DNA of 6,699 bases from positions 1 to 6,699 of the forward strand of contig CAJUSQ010000142.1 of the NCBI GenBank assembly GCA_910588885.1, given 5' to 3'. A program made the position numbers and the translations under genes. Position 1 is the stretch's first letter. Each line of letters begins with the position of its first letter. The DNA comes from an uncultured Lachnospiraceae bacterium (GTDB taxonomy: Bacteria; Bacillota; Clostridia; Lachnospirales; Lachnospiraceae). The notes below the pieces were generated by a model. That model did not search any database and was not told the origin of the DNA. It saw nothing but the letters and a program-made list of their open reading frames with translations. This document shows positions 1 through 4,622 of this stretch, piece after piece.

Positions 1-752
1 CCGCCGCCCAGCCCTGCCACAAGGCCCCCCAGCAGCTGGGAAACCAGAATGACTTTTACAATCGGGATACCGGAATATTTCGCATATTCCTCATTTTCCC
101 CTACGATCCGAAGCTGGTAACCCATTTTTGTCTTATACAAAAAGAGATAGCCTAAAATGGCTGCCGCCAGGGCAATAAAAATTCCTGCGTGAATCCTGGT
201 CCCCCGCATCAAGGAAGAAAGGCTGGCCGCATCGGGTATGGAATAGGAAGCCGATCCGGTCGCCGGGTCGCAGATGAACTGCATCAGAATAAAGGTAGAA
301 AACCAGAGGGCCACATAGTTCAGCATCAGGGAAGACACCAGCTCCGAGGCTTCCATTTTAATTCTCATAAAGGCCGGAATTGCCGTAAGCACCGCCCCTG
401 CCAGCGCAGACAGCAGCAGGCAGGCCACCGGGCTGATCCCTGCCGGAAGCGTCAGCTTCAAAGCGGCCGTTGCAGCCACCAGCCCTCCCACATGGAACGC
501 CCCTTCTCCCGCCAGGTTAATCTGGTTGGCGGAAAACATAATACAAACACCGGTTCCAGTAAAAATCAGGGGAATCATGGACTCCAATACATTGGCCAGA
601 CTCCGCTTGTTCTTCAAGGGGCCGGTCACCAGCTGTACAATGGCATTCACCGGCTCTTCACTTACAAAAAAGATAATCACAAAGGATATCAGAAGCGCGA
701 TTATAATCGCAAACACCATCCGGATGGCTTCAAATCGTTTTGCACTATTCAT
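1..752 (-). CDS. Nucleoside ABC transporter permease, YufP/NupP type (3' end outside window)
   Basis: This is an inner-membrane permease of the BPD_transp_2 family, forming part of the import channel for the BMP-type nucleoside transporter encoded just upstream. The first 250 residues are visible; the frame is open to the window edge and relatives are about 350 residues, so roughly 100 residues are missing. A short basic cytoplasmic start is followed by a hydrophobic helix at about residues 12-30. Further membrane segments lie at about 56-73, 107-127, 141-158 and 190-205. Family marks are the NQINLAGEGAFHVGG stretch (residues 76-90), equivalent to the fNIGaEGQ motif of relatives, and the cytoplasmic loop KTKMGYQLRIVGEN (207-220) followed by YSGI, which contacts the ATPase. 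The ATG at 752 overlaps the last 8 nt of the ATPase gene (ATGAATAG), so the two are translationally coupled. An AAGGGGG site lies 6 nt before it. Related operons carry a second permease next; it would lie beyond the left edge. Confidence 0.93.
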   Translation of the reverse strand, partial: MNSAKRFEAIRMVFAIIIALLISFVIIFFVSEEPVNAIVQLVTGPLKNKRSLANVLESMIPLIFTGTGVCIMFSANQINLAGEGAFHVGGLVAATAALKLTLPAGISPVACLLLSALAGAVLTAIPAFMRIKMEASELVSSLMLNYVALWFSTFILMQFICDPATGSASYSIPDAASLSSLMRGTRIHAGIFIALAAAILGYLFLYKTKMGYQLRIVGENEEYAKYSGIPIVKVILVSQLLGGLVAGLGG

Positions 753-2301
753 AAATTGCCCCCTTAAGCCTCTCGTCTTTTTTCAGGCCCAGCATATACT
801 GTCCCAGCACCTCTTCCGGCACCTGTCCTGCTTCCTCAAAAATCCCGGAAAACCGCCCCTTATACATCACTGCCAGGCGGTCGCTTAAGGACAGCACCTC
901 GTTTAAATCCGCCGAAACCAGGATAATCCCGCAGCCCTTATCCCGGAATTCCAAAAGCCGCTTCCGGATCAGTTCCGACGCGCCCACGTCAATGCCCCGG
1001 GTAGGCTGGTTGGCGATGATAATACCGGGATGGGTGGAAAACTCCCGGGCCACAATGACCTTCTGGATGTTGCCGCCGGAAAGCATCCCCACCGGCTGCC
1101 GGAAGGAGCTGCACTTGATCCGGTATTCCGAAATCCACTCCTTCGCCTTCTTCTGTTGTTCCCTGGATTTTAGAAACATCCGTCCGGAAAATTCCTTTTT
1201 CTCATATTGGTTGGAAAAAAGATTTTCCAGGATATTCAAGTTTCCGGCACAGCCGCTTTTCATACGGTCCTCCGGAATATGGGCCAGGCTCAAGTCCCGG
1301 ATCTCCTTGATGCTCTTTTTTTGAATATCCGTATCCATCAGGAAAATCTTTCCCTGATAGCTTTTATTCAATCCGGTTACCGCGTCGATCAGCTCGGACT
1401 GGCCGTTTCCTTCCACTCCGGCAATTCCCAGGATTTCTCCGCCCTTCAGGTCAAAGGAAAGGTGATCCACCTTCAGGACCCCCTGGCTGTTGTAGATCGT
1501 CAGGTCCCGGACCTTCAAAACGGTTTCCTTTCGATTCGCCGGTTTTTTCTCAAATTTCAAAACCACTTCCCGGCCCACCATCAGCCGGGACATGTCATCG
1601 GTACTCATCTCGGCCACGGAATAGGTGCCCATACTCCTGCCGCTCTGCATGATGGTAGCCCTGCTGCAAATCCGTTTGATTTCGTCTAATTTATGGGAAA
1701 TAAAAACCACCGTATGGCCGTTTTCCCGAAGCTTCTCCAACTGGACGAACAGCTCGTCCGTTTCCTGGGGCGTCAGCACCGCCGTCGGCTCGTCCAGAAT
1801 CAGGATTTTTGCACCCCGGTACAAGGCTTTTAAAATCTCCACCTTCTGCTTCACGCCTACGGGGATTTCCTCCACCCGGGCCGTTACGTCAATCTGAAAA
1901 TGGTATTTCTCCGCTATGGCCATGGCCTCTTCGATTGCCCGTTTTTTGTCAATAAAAAAGCGTCCCTTCACCGGGGCTACCCCCAGAATAATATTCTCCG
2001 CAACCGTCAGGGAAGGAACCAGCATAAAATGCTGATGCACCATCCCGATGCCTTTCTTGATGGCATCCTGAGGCGACTTTATGGCTGTTTCCGCCCCGTT
2101 TAAGATGATTTTCCCCTGATCCGGGCTTTCAATGCCGAACAGGACCTTCATCAGGGTACTTTTCCCGGCGCCGTTTTCTCCCAGCAGGGCATGAATTTCC
2201 CCCTCCTGCAGCTCCAGGGACACATCCTCATTGGCCACTACCCCGTTGGAATAGATCTTCATGATGTGCTCCATTTTTAAAACCGTATTCTTCTCCACCA
2301 C
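745..2301 (-). CDS. Nucleoside ABC transporter ATP-binding protein, two NBDs (YufO/NupO type)
   Basis: This is a cytoplasmic ATPase that powers import of nucleosides captured by the upstream lipoprotein. It is 518 residues with two fused nucleotide-binding domains, the usual size for sugar/nucleoside importers such as RbsA and YufO. NBD1 has Walker A GENGAGKST (41-49), Q-loop Q90, Walker B LILDEP (167-172) and the switch histidine H203, but a degenerate signature (VGVKQ, 148-152). NBD2 has a proper signature LSGGN (407-411) but a degenerate Walker A (GVEGNGQSE, 295-303), NQP instead of DEP after Walker B, and no switch histidine. The family norm is therefore one competent ATP site, built from NBD1 Walker motifs and the NBD2 signature. 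The first codon is GTG at 2301, only 3 nt from AAGGAG; the adjacent in-frame GTG at 2298 gives the 6-nt spacing used by the neighbouring genes and may be the true start (517 residues). The gene overlaps the permease gene by 8 nt. Confidence 0.95.
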   Translation of the reverse strand: MVEKNTVLKMEHIMKIYSNGVVANEDVSLELQEGEIHALLGENGAGKSTLMKVLFGIESPDQGKIILNGAETAIKSPQDAIKKGIGMVHQHFMLVPSLTVAENIILGVAPVKGRFFIDKKRAIEEAMAIAEKYHFQIDVTARVEEIPVGVKQKVEILKALYRGAKILILDEPTAVLTPQETDELFVQLEKLRENGHTVVFISHKLDEIKRICSRATIMQSGRSMGTYSVAEMSTDDMSRLMVGREVVLKFEKKPANRKETVLKVRDLTIYNSQGVLKVDHLSFDLKGGEILGIAGVEGNGQSELIDAVTGLNKSYQGKIFLMDTDIQKKSIKEIRDLSLAHIPEDRMKSGCAGNLNILENLFSNQYEKKEFSGRMFLKSREQQKKAKEWISEYRIKCSSFRQPVGMLSGGNIQKVIVAREFSTHPGIIIANQPTRGIDVGASELIRKRLLEFRDKGCGIILVSADLNEVLSLSDRLAVMYKGRFSGIFEEAGQVPEEVLGQYMLGLKKDERLKGAIYE

Positions 2302-2304
2302 GTT

Positions 2305-2312
2305 CTCCTTCC
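2305..2312 (-). promoter_or_regulatory. Ribosome binding site of the transporter ATPase gene
   Basis: GGAAGGAG on the minus strand is followed by AAC and then two consecutive GTG codons. The spacing is 3 nt to the first GTG (2301) and 6 nt to the second (2298). The other genes here with a visible site use 6 nt, so the second GTG is favoured. There is no ATG until residue 10. Confidence 0.7.
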
Positions 2313-2316
2313 TTTC

Positions 2317-2359
2317 CTGCCTGCCCGGTCCGTTTCCTGCTCCCGGTGCATACAGGCAG
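2317..2359 (-). repeat. Inverted repeat just upstream of the ATPase ribosome binding site
   Basis: CTGCCTG (2359-2353) and CAGGCAG (2323-2317) form a perfect 7-bp inverted repeat around a 29-nt interior, which itself contains two CCGG tetramers (2343-2346 and 2325-2328) able to pair inside the loop. It ends only 4 nt before the GGAAGGAG site. In RNA it could influence ribosome access to the ATPase gene, but this is inferred from base pairing only. Confidence 0.4.
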
Positions 2360-2366
2360 TTTTATT

Positions 2367-2388
2367 AGAACATATACCAGAACATATA
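2367..2388 (-). repeat. Tandem 10-bp direct repeat (TATATGTTCT x2)
   Basis: TATATGTTCT occurs twice on the minus strand with two bases (GG) between the copies, giving a 12-bp period. It lies just after the terminator-like hairpin, between the lipoprotein and ATPase genes. Exact repetition of a 10-mer in an AT-rich tract may be a binding site or simple sequence drift. I could not place a convincing promoter on it. Confidence 0.45.
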
Positions 2389-2392
2389 TTCG

Positions 2393-2429
2393 AAAAGGCT
2401 GCTGCAAAATTTTTTCACAACAGCCTTTT
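2393..2429 (-). terminator. Intercistronic hairpin, probable partial terminator or mRNA-stabilising stem
   Basis: On the minus-strand transcript this 37-nt segment folds into a stem of up to 17 bp with a 3-nt AAA loop. AAAAGGCTG pairs with CAGCCTTTT, and the inner part pairs through three G-U wobbles and standard pairs. The wobbles become C-A mismatches on the opposite strand, so the structure is specific to the coding direction. The 3' arm ends in four U residues followed by CG, a short U-tract, so readthrough is likely. Located 46 nt after the lipoprotein stop codon, it fits the known ABC-operon pattern in which a stem after the binding-protein gene reduces downstream expression or protects the upstream message. 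The exact role is inferred. Confidence 0.7.
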
Positions 2430-2475
2430 TACAATCTCTATCCGGAAACCGCCGTTAGGACAAATCCCCCGAAAA

Positions 2476-3675
2476 TTATTTCACGGAAGCAATCTCTGCT
2501 TCGATTTCTTCCGGAGTCATATTATAAGCAGAATTCACGACGATATCACCGTTGATAATGGCCTCCTGCAGCTCTGCCAGCTTCGTGCGGATGCTCTCCG
2601 GAACCAATTCCTCATAGTGTGCATCCATCACAAGGCCGACGCCGCCTTCGGCAAAGCCGTAGCTCTTGGTGGTGCCGTAAGCCAGCTTGCCTTCCATATC
2701 CTCCTGAATCGCCTGATACAGGGTATTCCCGATATTCTTCAAAGCGGAAGACGGGATACTGGCTGCGTAGTCCGGCAAAAGGGACGCCTGGTCGGAATCC
2801 ACACCAAAGGCATATTTCCCGCTTTCTGCCGCTGCTTCCAACAAGCCCAATCCGGCGTTTCCGGCTACGTTAAAGCCCACATCCGAGCCGTTCTGGAACT
2901 GGGTCAGGGAAAGATCCTTTCCTTTTCCGGAATCAAGGTAATCCCCTACATAGGCCACCATAACCCGGATCTCCGGGTTCACATCCTTTGCCCCCTGGAT
3001 ATAGCCTACCAAAAAGTCATTGACCAGTATATCGCTGTCACCGCCTAAGAAGCCGATGATATTCTTGGAGGGATCTACACCTTCCACCTCGCTACTGGCA
3101 GTCATCAAAGCCGCGCCTGCCCCTACCAGGTAGGAAACCTCATTCTGTTTATACAGCATATTGAATACATTGTCGGGATTGCCTTCCCCTTCGAAATCAA
3201 ACAATTCGTCGAAAAAGATGAATTTCTGATCCGGATACAGCTCGCATGCATGGGATAAAGCGTCATACATCTGCCAGGTTCCGGTAATAATTACGTCGTA
3301 CTCTTCGGTATCGCAGTAATCCAGAAGCGTCGGCTCCCAGTTTCCTTCATCGGAGGGCTCTCCGCCCATCTCTTCTACCTTGAAATCAAAAACGTCGGCT
3401 CCCAGCTCTTCTTTCAGCCGTACCAGCCCTTCATTGGCAGAATCATAAAAGGACTTATCTCCCAGGTTCCCGTTTACCAGAAAGGCTGCCTTATAAGGCT
3501 TTCCGCTTTCGCCTTTGGCTTCCTGGCCGCTTTCACTCTCTTCCTTGTCAGAGCCTTCGGCATTTCCTTCCGTATTGCCCTGATCCTTCGCTTTCTCTGT
3601 TCCGTCACCGCCGCCGCAGGCTGCCAGTGACAAGGTCATTGCTGCGATCAGCAGGAGCGCTGCTAACTTTTTCAT
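2476..3675 (-). CDS. BMP/PnrA-family nucleoside-binding lipoprotein
   Basis: This is the substrate-binding lipoprotein of the ABC importer encoded downstream, anchored to the outer face of the membrane. It is 399 residues and belongs to the Bmp family (PF02608; PnrA, YufN/NupN, BmpA). The N-terminus is a lipoprotein signal peptide with lipobox LAAC and lipidated Cys20. A low-complexity Gly/Ser/Glu/Lys linker follows (about 21-58). The binding domain begins with FLVNGNLGDKSFYDSANEG (65-83), matching the family DKSF-x(n)-EG motif. Other family marks are the SYLVGAGAAL segment (181-190), IGFLGGDSDILVNDF (207-221) and GVDSDQ (291-296), whose aspartate corresponds to the ribose-contacting one in PnrA-like proteins. 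The family proline after the GG motif is leucine here. The start is fixed by AAGGAGG 6 nt upstream (3682-3688). The gene lies 60 nt after deoD with no terminator between, which supports a nucleoside ligand. The exact ligand cannot be read from the sequence. Confidence 0.95.
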   Translation of the reverse strand: MKKLAALLLIAAMTLSLAACGGGDGTEKAKDQGNTEGNAEGSDKEESESGQEAKGESGKPYKAAFLVNGNLGDKSFYDSANEGLVRLKEELGADVFDFKVEEMGGEPSDEGNWEPTLLDYCDTEEYDVIITGTWQMYDALSHACELYPDQKFIFFDELFDFEGEGNPDNVFNMLYKQNEVSYLVGAGAALMTASSEVEGVDPSKNIIGFLGGDSDILVNDFLVGYIQGAKDVNPEIRVMVAYVGDYLDSGKGKDLSLTQFQNGSDVGFNVAGNAGLGLLEAAAESGKYAFGVDSDQASLLPDYAASIPSSALKNIGNTLYQAIQEDMEGKLAYGTTKSYGFAEGGVGLVMDAHYEELVPESIRTKLAELQEAIINGDIVVNSAYNMTPEEIEAEIASVK

Positions 3676-3681
3676 AATTTT

Positions 3682-3688
3682 CCTCCTT
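3682..3688 (-). promoter_or_regulatory. Ribosome binding site of the BMP lipoprotein gene
   Basis: A perfect AAGGAGG on the minus strand lies 6 nt before the ATG at 3675. Strong initiation suits a binding protein needed in excess over its transporter. Confidence 0.85.
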
Positions 3689-3735
3689 CATTCCGCATAT
3701 TTCAACACGCAGATCCTCCATACCGCTGCACCGGA

Positions 3736-4434
3736 TTATACACACTCCAACGCAACCGTCATCATGTTGGTAAAGCCTACCTGCCGCTCCTCGGCCGACA
3801 TCTCTTCCGAGGTAACCATGGAATCCGACACGGTGAAAATCCCCAGTGCATGGACTCCGGCCCAGGCCGCATTACAGTACAGGGCATAGCTTTCCATCTC
3901 CGCCGCTAAAATGCCCATCCTGGCCCACTGCTCCCATTCCGGCGTTTCCGTATAAAACAGATCCGAGCACAGCACATTCCCCACCACATAGGAGAACTGG
4001 TGTTCTTCCGCCGCTTTCTGGGCTTTCTTCAGCAGGTCAAAGGAAGCCGTTGCCGAAAAAGTGCCCGGCAGTTGGTACTGATGGGCGTAATTGCTGTCCG
4101 TACTGGAACCGATCGCCATGACAATGTCCCCCATCTTCACATGGGCCTGCATACTGCCGCAGGAACCGATCCGGATCAAATTCTTCACGCCGTAAAAATG
4201 AATCAGCTCATGGGTATAGATCCCGATGGACGGGCAGCCCATGCCTGTCCCCATTACGGAAACCGGCTTCCCCTGATAAGTCCCCGTATACCCGAAGATA
4301 TTGCGGACCGCATTAAACTGTACCGCATTCTCCAAAAAATTCTCCGCGATAAACTTGGCCCGCAGCGGATCTCCCGGCAGCAGCACCGATTCGGCAATTT
4401 CGCCCGGCTGGGCCGTATTATGTGGCGTCGCCAT
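3736..4434 (-). CDS. deoD: Purine nucleoside phosphorylase, DeoD (hexameric) type
   Basis: This cytoplasmic enzyme carries out reversible phosphorolysis of purine ribo- and deoxyribonucleosides to free base and (deoxy)ribose-1-phosphate. It is 232 residues, close to E. coli DeoD (about 239) and clearly alignable with it from the MATPHN start. Visible active-site residues, counted from that Met, are His5, Gly21 and Arg25 in LLPGDPLR, Arg44, and Arg88 and Ser91 in RIGSCG (phosphate site); the AEMES segment with Glu179, Met180 and Glu181 (ribose); and Asp204 (TVSD) with Arg217 (AEERQ) for catalysis. All are intact, so an active enzyme is expected. An upstream in-frame ATG at 4452 would add six residues (MKRRDC), but it lies before the ribosome binding site, and AAGGAGG sits 6 nt before the ATG at 4434, which also matches the family start. 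As first gene of the operon ahead of a nucleoside importer, it processes the imported substrate. Confidence 0.97.
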   Translation of the reverse strand: MATPHNTAQPGEIAESVLLPGDPLRAKFIAENFLENAVQFNAVRNIFGYTGTYQGKPVSVMGTGMGCPSIGIYTHELIHFYGVKNLIRIGSCGSMQAHVKMGDIVMAIGSSTDSNYAHQYQLPGTFSATASFDLLKKAQKAAEEHQFSYVVGNVLCSDLFYTETPEWEQWARMGILAAEMESYALYCNAAWAGVHALGIFTVSDSMVTSEEMSAEERQVGFTNMMTVALECV

Positions 4435-4440
4435 ACAATC

Positions 4441-4447
4441 CCTCCTT
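4441..4447 (-). promoter_or_regulatory. Ribosome binding site that sets the deoD start
   Basis: AAGGAGG on the minus strand is 6 nt before the ATG at 4434. It lies inside the extra codons of the longer frame starting at 4452, so it rules in favour of the shorter protein. Confidence 0.88.
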
Positions 4448-4454
4448 TTCATTC

Positions 4455-4501
4455 GGATACCTGGAAAAAGTACCCGCTTCCCAGGCGCTTTTCAAAGCGC
4501 C
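4455..4501 (-). promoter_or_regulatory. Structured deoD leader with adjoining or competing stems
   Basis: The predicted 5' leader holds a perfect 7-bp hairpin, GGCGCTT/AAGCGCC with a TGAA loop (4484-4501). Next to it are CCTGG (4485-4481) with CCAGG (4464-4460), and GGGTAC (4475-4470) with GTATCC (4460-4455). The CCTGG/CCAGG stem overlaps the first hairpin by 2 nt and encloses one arm of the third stem, so the second and third cannot both form freely. No known purine riboswitch core is visible. Read on the plus strand, the first hairpin is followed by GTTTTT and looks like a weak intrinsic terminator. Regulatory meaning is uncertain. Confidence 0.35.
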
Positions 4502-4521
4502 GTTTTTCATATCACAAAAAA

Positions 4522-4550
4522 ATCATAACATAATATGTCAAAATTTACAA
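4522..4550 (-). promoter_or_regulatory. Sigma-A-type promoter of the deoD-transporter operon
   Basis: The -35 element TTGTAA (4550-4545), a 17-nt spacer and the -10 element TATGAT (4527-4522) lie on the minus strand. A TG one base before the -10 hexamer makes an extended -10. Transcription should begin near 4515, giving a leader of about 80 nt. The surrounding AT-rich block contrasts with the flanking coding DNA. This is a pattern match without transcript data. Confidence 0.7.
4536..4549 (-). promoter_or_regulatory. Operator-like imperfect palindrome over the -35 region
   Basis: TGTAAATTTTGACA is a 14-bp imperfect dyad (5 of 6 half-site positions match) overlapping the -35 element and spacer. 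It fits the catabolite-response (cre) consensus TGWAANCGNTNWCA except that the central CG is TT. Because that CG is normally essential, CcpA binding is doubtful; another repressor or chance is possible. Confidence 0.25.
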
Positions 4551-4622
4551 CCAAAATAAGAATCTGCTGCCTCCGCCATCGAAAGCTGTCGGCCAAAACC
4601 ATGCCCGGGGCAGGAAACGCCG

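Noticed and set aside
189..767. 192-codon open frame on the plus strand
   Set aside because: It lies opposite the permease gene, its product is rich in His, Gln, Arg and Gly with no recognisable domain, and the minus-strand permease explains the DNA fully.
2617..3048. 143-codon plus-strand frame opposite the lipoprotein gene
   Set aside because: No ribosome binding site or family motif was found, and the minus frame carries clear BMP motifs through the same bases.
4434..4452. Longer DeoD start at ATG 4452 (MKRRDC extension)
   Set aside because: The Shine-Dalgarno sequence is inside this extension and correctly spaced for the ATG at 4434, which also matches the conserved MATPH N-terminus.
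4000..4533. 177-codon plus-strand frame crossing deoD and the promoter
   Set aside because: It runs through the active-site codons of deoD in antisense and across the AT-rich promoter; the protein shows no domain.
4538..4543. TTGACA as the -35 element of the deoD promoter
   Set aside because: It is a perfect -35 hexamer, but only 8 nt separate it from TATGAT and nothing resembling a -10 lies 16-18 nt downstream; TTGTAA with exactly 17 nt fits better.
4551..4622. Intrinsic terminator after the ATPase-peptidase gene
   Set aside because: Only a 4-bp TGCC/GGCA stem and a scattered T-run are visible, not a GC stem followed by a U-tract, so termination here cannot be supported.
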